Below are positions 49,495 to 57,053 of a DNA stretch of 58,082 nucleotides, in pieces. Within the stretch, counting starts at the first letter, position 1. Every line of letters starts with the position of its first letter. Position numbers and translations under genes: made by a program. Below the pieces are notes generated by a model. The model searched no databases, was not told the origin of the DNA, and saw nothing but the letters and a program-made list of their open reading frames with translations. Source of the stretch: an uncultured Oscillospiraceae bacterium (GTDB lineage Bacteria > Bacillota > Clostridia > Oscillospirales > Oscillospiraceae); NCBI GenBank assembly GCA_947629795.1, contig CANRFC010000015.1, forward strand, positions 1 through 58,082. Direction: 5' to 3'.

Positions 49495-50874
49495 ATGACC
49501 CATATGGGCATCCAAGTTTCCATCAAGAACGTCCCCGAGCTGGACCCCGATTTTGCCCCCATCCTGATTTTCAATAAAGCGTTCCTGAAAACCGCTAAAA
49601 AGCCCGTTTCCATAGCCGTTGAGCGTGCAAGCGGCCAGATGGCCCACGTGGATACCTTTATCCATGGCACTCCCGAGATGGCCGACGCCGACCACTACTA
49701 TGTGGAGCGTATCGTCAAGACCCTCCTGTGGATGAAGGGCGGCTTCAAGGTCTATGTCACCGACCCGGACATGGCGGACTACCTCCGCTCGGTCTACTGC
49801 AAGGCAGGGCAGCAGGAGTTTGACTGGGACTACATGGCCAGCGTCTTCGAGCATCCCTTCGAGATCGTCACGGTGGACAAGGCTCCCGCCGCCAAGGACT
49901 CCCCCAAGGCCATGGGCGGCCACCTGGAGGGCTGCCGCATCGGCTTTGATGCCGGCGGGAGCGACCGGAAGGTCTCCGCCGTCATCGACGGGGAGAGCGT
50001 CTTCTCCGAAGAGGTGGTCTGGTTCCCCAAGACCAACTCCGACCCGGACTACCACTATGATGGCATCGTGGCTGCCCTCAAGTCCGCCGCCGAGCATCTG
50101 CCCCGGGTGGACGCCGTGGGCGTCAGCTCCGCCGGGGTGTACATCAACAACCGCACCATGAATGCCTCCCTCTTCCTGAAGGTGCCCAAGGACCTGTTCG
50201 ACGCCAAGGTGAAGGACATCTACATCCGCGCCATTACCGACACCTTCGGCGACGTGCCCTACGAGGTGGTCAACGACGGCGACGTCTCCGCCCTGGCCGG
50301 CGCCATGAGCCTGGAGGACAACAACGTGCTGGGCATCGCCATGGGCACCAGCGAGGCCGTGGGCTATGTGGACACCCAGGGCCGCATCACCGGCTGGCTC
50401 AACGAGCTGGCCTTCGTCCCTGTGGACGTGCACCCCGGCGCCATGCGGGACGAGTGGTCCGGCGACATCGGCTGCGGCGTCAAATATTTCTCCCAGGACT
50501 CGGTCATCAAGCTGGCCCCCCGGGCGGGCATCGAGCTGGATGAGGCCCTGTCCCCGGCGGAGAAGCTCAAGGTCGTCCAGGCCCTCATGGCCGAGGACGA
50601 TCCCCGGGCCCAGGCGGTCTACCGCTCCATCGGCGTCTATCTGGGCCACACCCTGGCCTACTACTATGACCTCTACGGTTTTAAACACGTGCTGCTGTTG
50701 GGCCGGGTCATGTCCGGCAAGGGCGGCGACCTGATCCTCTCCGAGGCCAAGCGGGTCCTCTCCGACGAGTACCCCGAGGTGGCCAGGGCCATTGACCCCA
50801 CCCTCCCCGACGAGAAGTTCCGCCGGGTGGGCCAGTCCGCCGCCGCCGCTTCCCTGCCGGAGCTGAAAAAGTAA
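49495..50874 (+). CDS. Divergent ROK-like protein with long N-terminal extension
   Basis: 459 residues. About 1-135 are an extra N-terminal domain (PVSIAVERASGQMAHVDTFIHG and later) of unknown fold. The ROK/actin-like core begins at about 138: CRIGFDAGGSDRKVSAVI is a variant of the DxGGT phosphate loop, YEVVNDGDVSALAG holds the expected catalytic Asp, and LGIAMGTSEAVGYVD the adenosine loop. The Cys-rich zinc motif of classic ROK kinases is missing. In context it would be the kinase for GlcNAc or ManNAc, but the unusual ends leave room for another sugar or role. ATG at 49495 follows GGGAGGT. Confidence 0.75.
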   Translation: MTHMGIQVSIKNVPELDPDFAPILIFNKAFLKTAKKPVSIAVERASGQMAHVDTFIHGTPEMADADHYYVERIVKTLLWMKGGFKVYVTDPDMADYLRSVYCKAGQQEFDWDYMASVFEHPFEIVTVDKAPAAKDSPKAMGGHLEGCRIGFDAGGSDRKVSAVIDGESVFSEEVVWFPKTNSDPDYHYDGIVAALKSAAEHLPRVDAVGVSSAGVYINNRTMNASLFLKVPKDLFDAKVKDIYIRAITDTFGDVPYEVVNDGDVSALAGAMSLEDNNVLGIAMGTSEAVGYVDTQGRITGWLNELAFVPVDVHPGAMRDEWSGDIGCGVKYFSQDSVIKLAPRAGIELDEALSPAEKLKVVQALMAEDDPRAQAVYRSIGVYLGHTLAYYYDLYGFKHVLLLGRVMSGKGGDLILSEAKRVLSDEYPEVARAIDPTLPDEKFRRVGQSAAAASLPELKK

Positions 50875-50932
50875 TGCTCCCGCCGGGAAGGCGGAAAATA
50901 TACAGCAAAACGTCAGAAAAGAGGAAGAAACC

Positions 50933-51604
50933 GTGAAGAAACACATTGTCTGCTTTGGCGACTCCAATACCCATGGGTACTGCGAGGACGTGACCGACAG
51001 CGCCGAGGGAGAGCTCCACCGCTTCAACGAGGATGAGCGCTGGACCTGCCTGCTCCAGAAGGCCCTGGGGGAGGACTATCTGGTCCTGGAGGAGGGCCTT
51101 TCCGGCCGCACCACCGCCTTTTCCGACCCCATCTTCCCCGGCCTGAACGGCCTGGAGGCCCTCTACCCCTGCCTGCTGACCCATGAGCCGGTGAGCCTGC
51201 TCATCATCATGCTGGGCACCAACGACACCAAGGAGCGCTTTTCCGCCAACGCCTTCTGCATCGGCATGGGCATGCGCCGCCTGGTGGAGCGGGCCCAGAC
51301 CACCCTGTGCTGGGCCGGCGGCAAGCCCAACATCCTCATCATGGCTCCGCCTCCCATCGGCGACGAGATGAAGGACCACCCTCTGGCGGGGGAGATCGGC
51401 GGCGGCATGGGCCAGGGCTGCGTGGAGAAGTCCAAGGGCCTGGCCGGCCAGTACGAGCTGGTGGCCCGGGAGACCGGCTGCCACTTCCTGGACGTGGGGA
51501 AGCTGAACTGCCCCTTCAACAAGCTGGACTTCATGCACCTGACCCGGGCCAGCCACGCCGCCCTGGCCGGGCATCTGGCCGGGCTCATCCCCACCCTGGT
51601 GTAA
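50933..51604 (+). CDS. SGNH/GDSL hydrolase
   Basis: 223 residues. Block I is CFGDSNTHG (nucleophile Ser), block II GLSGRT (Gly), block III LGTND (Asn), and the late DFMHLT supplies the Asp-x-x-His dyad. There is no signal peptide, so it is cytosolic. The family includes arylesterases and carbohydrate deacetylases. In this cluster, removal of O-acetyl groups from sialic acid is a reasonable guess. The GTG at 50933 follows GAGGAAG; 58 bases after the ROK-like gene. Confidence 0.85.
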   Translation: MKKHIVCFGDSNTHGYCEDVTDSAEGELHRFNEDERWTCLLQKALGEDYLVLEEGLSGRTTAFSDPIFPGLNGLEALYPCLLTHEPVSLLIIMLGTNDTKERFSANAFCIGMGMRRLVERAQTTLCWAGGKPNILIMAPPPIGDEMKDHPLAGEIGGGMGQGCVEKSKGLAGQYELVARETGCHFLDVGKLNCPFNKLDFMHLTRASHAALAGHLAGLIPTLV

Positions 51605-51607
51605 GCT

Positions 51608-52249
51608 GTGGGCATTTTTGACCCGAAAAACGATTTTTGGCAATTCATCGCCAAAATTGCCGACGTGCTCATGCTCAGCGTGGCCTGGCTCTTCCTGTCC
51701 CTGCCCGTCGTCACCCTGGGCGCCGCCACCGCCGGGCTCTACGATGCTACGGTGAAGTGCGTCCTGGAGGGCCGGAACGGCACCATGGTCCGCTTCTGGG
51801 AGACCTTCCGGCGGGAGCTGAGGAGTTCTCTGCTGCCCACCCTCCTGTGGGGCGGGGTGTGCGCCCTGCTTATCGCCGGGGTGTGGGCGGTGCGCAGCCG
51901 GGTGGTCTTTGAGGGCGTCGCCGCCGTGGTGTTGCTGGCGGTGTGGTACGCCGTGCTGCTGGTGCCCGTGGGGTGCCTTTGCTGGATGTTCCCCTTGCTC
52001 AGCCGCTTCACCTTCGATGCCAAGGGCCTCATCACCACCGCCCTCCGTTTCACCCTGGGGTACTTTCCCCGGACCTTGCTCATTGTGGTCATGGCGGTGG
52101 CGGGGGTCATCGCCGGCGGGTGGCTGCTGGTGCCCATGCTGGTGGCGCCGGCCCTGGTGGCCCTGGGCTGGGCCGGGCTCATGGAGCCGGTGTTCCGGAA
52201 ATATATGCCCACCCCTCCCGCGTCCCAAGAAGAGACAGAAGAGGAATAA
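51608..52249 (+). CDS. YesL-like membrane protein (DUF624)
   Basis: 213 residues with about five membrane helices. It has the YesL features NDFWQFIAKIADVLMLSVAWLFLSLPVVTLGAATAGLYDATVK at the start. YesL proteins are usually encoded with sugar ABC transporters and glycan-use genes; their function is unknown. The GTG at 51608 lies 3 bases past the stop of the SGNH gene, so the three plus-strand genes form one operon. Confidence 0.85.
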   Translation: MGIFDPKNDFWQFIAKIADVLMLSVAWLFLSLPVVTLGAATAGLYDATVKCVLEGRNGTMVRFWETFRRELRSSLLPTLLWGGVCALLIAGVWAVRSRVVFEGVAAVVLLAVWYAVLLVPVGCLCWMFPLLSRFTFDAKGLITTALRFTLGYFPRTLLIVVMAVAGVIAGGWLLVPMLVAPALVALGWAGLMEPVFRKYMPTPPASQEETEEE

Positions 52250-52257
52250 GAAAAGCC

Positions 52258-52290
52258 GAAGCCCCAGAGCCTTCCTGGCTCCGGGGCTTC
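52258..52290. terminator. Terminator between the YesL-like and Feo genes
   Basis: GAAGCCCC-A-GAGCC (52258-52271), loop TTCCT, GGCTC-C-GGGGCTTC (52277-52290), one A/C mismatch. A-run before and T-rich after; convergent genes on each side. Confidence 0.75.
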
Positions 52291-52325
52291 TGTATGGTGA
52301 GGGGGAAAGAGAGATCATCGGGAAT

Positions 52326-52457
52326 TCAATGGCAGCCCTTGCAGTGGGAGCAGTCCCCACCGCAGGCGGACTTGCCGGACTTGTGCTCCCGCCACAGGGA
52401 GCGGACGGCCAGGGCCACGGCGGCCACAATGGCGGCGATGACGAGAAACTGTCCCAT
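52326..52457 (-). CDS. FeoB-associated Cys-rich membrane peptide
   Basis: 43 residues: one membrane helix (MGQFLVIAAIVAAVALAVRSLW) then a short tail SGKSACGGDCSHCKGCH with four Cys, the pattern of the FeoB-associated Cys-rich protein family. It probably helps iron(II) handling at the FeoB pore. The ATG at 52457 follows AAGGAGG, 14 bases after the feoB stop. Confidence 0.88.
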   Translation of the reverse strand: MGQFLVIAAIVAAVALAVRSLWREHKSGKSACGGDCSHCKGCH

Positions 52458-52471
52458 GGAAAAAGACCTCC

Positions 52472-55000
52472 TTACGCGCGGTTGGCGGCGGCCACACTGG
52501 ACAGGCCCTTGACGGACTTGTCCGGCTGGTAGCCCTTGCGGAAGAGCAGGTAGACGATCCCGGCCAGGGCGGCGGCAGCCACCACGGTGAATACGCCGAA
52601 GGTGGCCTCACCGGTGAACAGGCCGCCGATCTGATAGACGATCATGGAGATGACATAGGCAAACCCGCACATGTAGCCGATGGCGCCCAGGGTCCACTTG
52701 GTGTTGTTCATCTCCCGCTTGATGGCGCCCATGGCGGCGAAACAGGGGGCGCAGAGCAGGTTGAAGATCATGAAGGAGTAGGCGGTGACGGCGCCGAAGT
52801 CAGCACCCACCAGGGACCAGATCTCGTCTCCGTTCTCGCTGAGCTCGCCGGCGAAGTGGTAGAGGGTGCCGAAGGTGCCCACCACGTTCTCCTTGGCGAT
52901 GAGGCCGGTAAAGGAGGCCACGGTGGCCTTCCAGGCCATGTCGCCCATCCAGCCCAGGGGGTAGAAGATCCAGGCGATGGCGTTGCCGATGGCGGCCAGC
53001 AGAGAGGTGTTGTTGTCCTCCACCGCGCCGAAGACGCCGTCCACAAAGCCGTAGCCCTGGAGGAACCAGAGAATGATGGAGGAGAGCAGGATGATGGTGC
53101 CGGCCCGCTTGATGAAGGACCAGCCCCGTTCCCAGGTGGCCCGGAGGACATTGCTGGCCGAGGGGGCGTGGTAGGCGGGCAGCTCCATGACGAAGGGGGC
53201 GGGCTCGCCGGCGAAGGCCCTGAACTTCTTGAGCATGATGCCCGAGATGACCACGGCGGCGATGCCGATGAAGAAGGCCGAGGTGGCCACCAGGGGGGAC
53301 TCGCCGAAGACGGCGCCGGCGAAGAGGCCGATGATGGGCATCTTAGCGCCGCAGGGGATGAACCCGGTGGTCATGATGGTCATTTTCCGATCCCGGTCCT
53401 GCTCGATGGTCCGGCTGGCCATGATGCCGGGCACGCCGCAGCCGGTGGCCACCAGCATGGGGATGAAGGACTTGCCGGACAGGCCGAAGCGGCGGAAGAT
53501 CCGGTCCATGATGAAGGCGATGCGGGCCATGTAGCCGATGTCCTCCAGGATGGCCAGCAGCAGGAACAGCACCAGCATCTGGGGCACGAAGCCCAGCACG
53601 GCGCCCACGCCGGCCACGATGCCGTCCAGCACCAGGGAGGTGACCAGCTCGTTACAGTTCAGGGCGGTCAGGGCGCTCTCCACCAGCACAGGGACGCCGG
53701 GCACCCAGGTGCCGTAGTCGTGGGGGTCGGGCTCCGGGACCTGGACGGCGGCGGCAAAGTCGGCCGCGCCCACGGGCATGGTGGTGGTCTCGCCGTTCTC
53801 GTCGTCGTAGAAGTAGACCTCGGTGGAGACAGAGGCGGTCTCGTTGACGAAGCCGGCCAGGGCGGCCTGGTCCAGCGTGCCCTCCTCCAGGGCGGAGGAG
53901 ATGGGCTCCACGTCATAGCCCGCCTCCCCGGCGGCGGCCAGGAAGCCCTCGATCACGGTACCGGCCTCCTCATAGGCGCCGGAGTCCTCCTCCCACGCAT
54001 CCGTGTCGGCGGTGAAGGGGACGAACCAGCCGTCGCCGAACAGCCCGTCGTTGGCCCAGTCGGTGAGGGCGGTGCCGATGGACACCGACCAGCCGCCCAT
54101 GGCGATGGCGTACACCAGGAACATGGCCACGAAGAAGATGGGCAGGGCCAGCACCCGGTTGGTGACCACCTGGTCGATCTTGTCGGAGGTGCTCATGCTG
54201 TGCTTGGCGCCCTTCTTCTTCACCGCCTTGGAGACCACGCCGTTGATGTAGGCGTAGCGCTGGTTGGTGATGATGGACTCGGCGTCGTCGTCCAGCTCGG
54301 CCTCACAGTCGGCGATGTGCTGCTCCAGGTGGCCGGAGAGCTCCTTGTCCAGCTTCAGCTCGGCCAGCACCTTCTCGTCCCGCTCGAAAATCTTGATGGC
54401 GTACCAGCGCAGGTAGCGCTGGTCCACCCTGCCCTCGATGGACTCCTCGATGTGGGCCAGGGCGTGCTCCACGCTGCCGGTGAACACGTGGGGGTGCTCG
54501 CCGGTCTTTTTCTCCTGGGCCAGCTTGACGGCGATCTCCGCGGTCTCCATGCCGCCCTCGTTTTTCAGGGCGGACATCTCCACGGCCTGGCACCCCAGGG
54601 CCTGGCCCAGCCTGGCCAGGTCGATCTGGTCGCCGTTTTTGCGCACCAGGTCGATCATGTTCACCGCCACCACTACGGGCAGCCCCAGCTCGATGAGCTG
54701 GGTGGTCAGATACAGGTTGCGCTCGATGTTGGTGCCGTCCACGATGTTCAGGATGGCGTCGGGCTTCTCCCCCACCAGGTAGCTGCGGGCCACCACCTCC
54801 TCCAGGGTGTAGGGGGACAGGGAGTAGATGCCGGGCAGGTCCTGGATGACCACGTCCTTATGGCCCTTGAGCCGGCCCTCCTTCTTCTCCACGGTGACGC
54901 CGGGCCAGTTGCCCACGTACTGGTTGGAGCCGGTCAGGGCGTTGAACAGGGTAGTCTTGCCGCAGTTGGGGTTGCCCGCCAGGGCGATCTTGATGTCCAT
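52472..55000 (-). CDS. feoB: Ferrous iron transporter FeoB
   Basis: 842 residues. The cytosolic G domain has G1 GNPNCGKTT, G3 DLPGIYSL and G4 NMID, then a helical GDI-like region (about 170-265). Membrane part: TM1 at about 284-302, the paired Gate regions with the Cys motifs GCGVPGIMASRT and IPCGAKMPIIGLFAG, and about eight helices in all. A roughly 115-residue acidic insert (about 320-436, WANDGLFGDGWFVPFTADTDAWEEDSG and on) follows TM1 on the outer side, longer than in E. coli FeoB. It moves Fe2+ inward. ATG at 55000 with GGAAGGAG upstream; a DtxR-like box precedes it. Confidence 0.96.
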   Translation of the reverse strand: MDIKIALAGNPNCGKTTLFNALTGSNQYVGNWPGVTVEKKEGRLKGHKDVVIQDLPGIYSLSPYTLEEVVARSYLVGEKPDAILNIVDGTNIERNLYLTTQLIELGLPVVVAVNMIDLVRKNGDQIDLARLGQALGCQAVEMSALKNEGGMETAEIAVKLAQEKKTGEHPHVFTGSVEHALAHIEESIEGRVDQRYLRWYAIKIFERDEKVLAELKLDKELSGHLEQHIADCEAELDDDAESIITNQRYAYINGVVSKAVKKKGAKHSMSTSDKIDQVVTNRVLALPIFFVAMFLVYAIAMGGWSVSIGTALTDWANDGLFGDGWFVPFTADTDAWEEDSGAYEEAGTVIEGFLAAAGEAGYDVEPISSALEEGTLDQAALAGFVNETASVSTEVYFYDDENGETTTMPVGAADFAAAVQVPEPDPHDYGTWVPGVPVLVESALTALNCNELVTSLVLDGIVAGVGAVLGFVPQMLVLFLLLAILEDIGYMARIAFIMDRIFRRFGLSGKSFIPMLVATGCGVPGIMASRTIEQDRDRKMTIMTTGFIPCGAKMPIIGLFAGAVFGESPLVATSAFFIGIAAVVISGIMLKKFRAFAGEPAPFVMELPAYHAPSASNVLRATWERGWSFIKRAGTIILLSSIILWFLQGYGFVDGVFGAVEDNNTSLLAAIGNAIAWIFYPLGWMGDMAWKATVASFTGLIAKENVVGTFGTLYHFAGELSENGDEIWSLVGADFGAVTAYSFMIFNLLCAPCFAAMGAIKREMNNTKWTLGAIGYMCGFAYVISMIVYQIGGLFTGEATFGVFTVVAAAALAGIVYLLFRKGYQPDKSVKGLSSVAAANRA

Positions 55001-55016
55001 ATGCTTCTCCTTCCCG

Positions 55017-55036
55017 AGGTTAGGTTTCCCTAACCT
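55017..55036. promoter_or_regulatory. DtxR-like iron/manganese box upstream of feoB
   Basis: AGGTTAGGTTTCCCTAACCT: 8-base inverted arms around TTTC, close to the DtxR/IdeR box core (TTAGGTTAG-CTAACCTAA). It lies 17 bases before the feoB ATG and implies separate control of feoB. Confidence 0.75.
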
Positions 55037-55041
55037 TCGAC

Positions 55042-55199
55042 GTTAAGAATCAGCGGCCCGGGGCCGCTTTGGTCTGGTGTTCTTATTTCGCGCGGCTTCG
55101 TCCTCACAAGCTCCGTATCTCTCGCGCCGGCCTTTCGGCCAGCGCTTGATCACTTCGCTGTTCGTCCTCTCCCCCAGCAAGCCTTCGGCTTGTTGGGGG
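55042..55199 (-). other. Hairpin-rich spacer between feoA and feoB
   Basis: At least three strong hairpins: AGCGGCCC/GGGCCGCT with a single central base (near 55051-55067), GCGCCGGCC/GGCCAGCGC with loop TTTC (55124-55145), and CCCCCAGCAAGCC/GGCTTGTTGGGGG with loop TTC (55171-55199). No reading frame of note. It looks like an inserted repeat or a structured leader; no known riboswitch is recognised. Confidence 0.55.
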
Positions 55200-55216
55200 T
55201 ATGTAGCTTTCAGCGG

Positions 55217-55444
55217 TCAGGACGCCTCTATTTCGATCATCTCGGCGTCGGCCTTCCTGACGGACAGCTCGTACCCCCGCAGGTTCAGCTCCATGGGGTC
55301 GCCCAGAGGGGCCACCTTGCGCACATGGATCTCCACGCCCTTGGTGATGCCCATGTCCATGATGCGGCGCTTCACCGGGCCCTCGCCGTGGAGCCGGGCC
55401 ACAGTGACCGTCTCGCCCACCTTTGCATCCTTCAATGTCCTCAT
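55217..55444 (-). CDS. feoA: FeoA domain protein
   Basis: 75 residues of SH3-like FeoA fold (KVGETVTVARLHGEGPVKRRIMDMGITKGVEIHVRKVAPLGDPMELNLRGYELSVRKADAEMIEIE). FeoA proteins bind and tune FeoB. The ATG at 55444 follows AAAGGAG. It is the second of two feoA genes in tandem; a long spacer separates it from feoB. Confidence 0.95.
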   Translation of the reverse strand: MRTLKDAKVGETVTVARLHGEGPVKRRIMDMGITKGVEIHVRKVAPLGDPMELNLRGYELSVRKADAEMIEIEAS

Positions 55445-55460
55445 CCCGATTCTCCTTTCG

Positions 55461-55673
55461 TCAAATCATGATCCGGTTCGCCATGGAGCGGTCCAGGGCC
55501 ACCCGGCTGTCCTTCACCTGGACGATCAGGCTGCCGCCCAGCTGGGTGACGACGGTGACGTCGCTGTCCACCACAAAGCCCAGCTCGGCCAGGTGCTGGC
55601 GCACCTCGTCCTTCCCGGTGATCTTGCGGATGGTGACGGTCTCGCTGGGGCCGGCCATAGTCAGGGGCATCAT
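55461..55673 (-). CDS. FeoA domain protein, second copy
   Basis: 70 residues, also FeoA-type (SETVTIRKITGKDEVRQHLAELGFVVDSDVTVVTQLGGSLIVQVKDSRVALDRSMANRIMI). It differs clearly from the other copy, so the two are old paralogues rather than a fresh duplication. The ATG at 55673 follows GAGGAGGACC; the longer frame starts lack a ribosome site. First gene of the feo operon. Confidence 0.9.
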   Translation of the reverse strand: MMPLTMAGPSETVTIRKITGKDEVRQHLAELGFVVDSDVTVVTQLGGSLIVQVKDSRVALDRSMANRIMI

Positions 55674-55713
55674 ATCGGGTCCTCCTCTCCAAAACAAACA
55701 GGTCTCTCACGCC

Positions 55714-55772
55714 GGTTAGCATCTTCTAACTATCGACAACCGCAGTTTAATACAACTAACCGAGTTTGTCAA
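55714..55772 (-). promoter_or_regulatory. feoA promoter with DtxR-like boxes
   Basis: Minus strand TTGACA (55767-55772), 17-bp spacer, TAAACT (55744-55749). A clear box GGTTAGCATCTTCTAACT (55714-55731) has GTTAG-N6-CTAAC arms, the same spacing as the feoB box. A weaker one at 55744-55761 overlaps the -10 and spacer. Expected to be repressed by the divergent DtxR-family protein with metal. Confidence 0.72.
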
Positions 55773-55806
55773 GACTTATTCTGTCGGAGAGCGCAAATTT
55801 GTCAAC

Positions 55807-55835
55807 TTGCCAAAAGCACCCCGCTGTGTTATAAT
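55807..55835 (+). promoter_or_regulatory. Promoter of the DtxR-family regulator gene
   Basis: TTGCCA at 55807-55812, 17-bp spacer, TATAAT at 55830-55835. The nearest DtxR-like box is about 45 bases upstream, so autoregulation is not evident. Confidence 0.7.
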
Positions 55836-55898
55836 CCAAAATAAGTCAAGATATGCAACGCCCGGACGGGCGGATCATTTTTACCGGGAGGGATCGCA

Positions 55899-56306
55899 TT
55901 GGTCATCCATCAATCCGCCGAAGATTATCTGGAGTCCATCCTCATTCTCCGCGAGCGCATTGGACTGGTGCGCTCCATCGACATCGTCAACGAGCTGCAG
56001 TTCACCAAGCCCAGCGTCAGCGTGGCCATGAAGAAGCTGCGGGAAAACGGCTATATCCTCACCGACCGGGACGGCTACATCACCCTGACCGACAAGGGCC
56101 AGGCGGTGGCCGAGCGCATCTACGAGCGGCACAAGGTGCTCACCTCCCTGCTCATCGCCCTGGGGGTGGACGAGGAGACCGCCGCCGCCGACGCCTGCAA
56201 GATCGAACACGACCTGAGCGACCAAACCTTCGCAAAGATCAAGGAACACATCGGGAAATATCAGGACATCCACACCCCCGGCAGCGGCCGGGCGGACGGG
56301 CAGTGA
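55899..56306 (+). CDS. DtxR/MntR-family metal-dependent repressor
   Basis: 135 residues. A winged helix at the N-terminus (SAEDYLESILILRERIGLVRSIDIVNELQFTKPSVSVAMKKLRENGYILTDRDGYITLTDKGQAVAERIYERHKVL) is followed by the dimerisation and metal-binding helices (ALGVDEETAAADACKIEHDLSDQTFAKI), which supply the Glu, His and Asp ligands. No SH3 domain, so it is the short MntR/IdeR type. It diverges from feo, whose promoter holds matching boxes, so iron (or manganese) repression of feo is likely. The TTG at 55899 follows GGGAGGG. Confidence 0.92.
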   Translation: MVIHQSAEDYLESILILRERIGLVRSIDIVNELQFTKPSVSVAMKKLRENGYILTDRDGYITLTDKGQAVAERIYERHKVLTSLLIALGVDEETAAADACKIEHDLSDQTFAKIKEHIGKYQDIHTPGSGRADGQ

Positions 56307-56326
56307 CCGCCGGGGAGGCTTGACCT

Positions 56327-56827
56327 ATGGGCAGAAAATACCAGCTGGGCGCGCGGTTCGGGCGCGTCAAGTATGTGTGCGTGGGGGCGGAGGTCCTGGT
56401 GCTGTACTGCTTCCACTTCATCTACCAGACCCTGTTCCCCCAGTGGAACCAGTTTGCCCTGGGGGTTGGCTTCGCCCTTCTGGCGGCGGCCGCCGCCTTC
56501 GGGACGGTGAAGCTGCTGGACTGGTGCGCCGCCCACCTGTGGTATCAGATCCGGGACGACGGCCTGGAGGTGTGCCGGGGCAGGAAGGTGACGCTCTACC
56601 CCTGGGAGGACTTCACCGAGGCCGGGATCGACGGGCTGAACATCATCGCCCGGATGCCCGCCTGGTTCAAGCTGAAAAACGGGAAACGGCTGGAGCTGGA
56701 GCAGTTCATCGACGGGCTGGGCTCCCTGATCCTGGATATCCTGGCCCACATCGAGGGCCACGCCAAGGTGGCCCCGGAGCTGCGGGAGCGGCTCAAGACC
56801 GCCCAGGCCCTCCAGAGCCGGCGGTGA
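56327..56827 (+). CDS. Two-helix membrane protein with PH-like domain, unknown function
   Basis: 166 residues with two N-terminal membrane helices (about 14-34 and 43-65), then a soluble domain (WYQIRDDGLEVCRGRKVTLYPWEDFTEAGIDGLNIIARMPAWFKLKNGKRLELEQFIDGLGSLILDIL) resembling the bacterial PH-like (YcxB) fold. Function unknown. The ATG at 56327 follows GGGGAGG and lies 20 bases after the regulator gene, so it is probably cotranscribed with it. Confidence 0.7.
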   Translation: MGRKYQLGARFGRVKYVCVGAEVLVLYCFHFIYQTLFPQWNQFALGVGFALLAAAAAFGTVKLLDWCAAHLWYQIRDDGLEVCRGRKVTLYPWEDFTEAGIDGLNIIARMPAWFKLKNGKRLELEQFIDGLGSLILDILAHIEGHAKVAPELRERLKTAQALQSRR

Positions 56828-56855
56828 GCATCCTTCTAAAATCCACCAAAACAGC

Positions 56856-56893
56856 GACCGCCGCGCCGGCTGACCCGCCGGGCGGCGGTCTTT
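56856..56893 (+). terminator. Rho-independent terminator
   Basis: GACCGCCGC (56856-56864) pairs with GCGGCGGTC (56882-56890), with further pairing inside, and is followed by TTT. It ends the DtxR-PH-like transcript. Confidence 0.65.
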
Positions 56894-56961
56894 CGTCCCC
56901 CGCGTTCTCCTTACAGGGGCGGACGGAGACGGAGCAAGACGCGTATCTGTGCAAAATATCT

Positions 56962-56990
56962 TTTACTTTTTCGCAGTTCTGTGCTACACT
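56962..56990 (+). promoter_or_regulatory. Putative promoter of the partial sensor kinase gene
   Basis: TTTACT at 56962-56967, 17-bp spacer, TACACT at 56985-56990, 63 bases before the TTG at 57054. Confidence 0.45.
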
Positions 56991-57053
56991 GAAGAAAATA
57001 TGTGCTCCGGCCGGTCCGTCCGGGCGCCCGGCCGCTTAAGGGGGTCGATCTCC

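Noticed and set aside
55042-55199. Known riboswitch upstream of feoB
   Set aside because: The hairpins do not match any metal or other riboswitch consensus that I know; left as unexplained structure.
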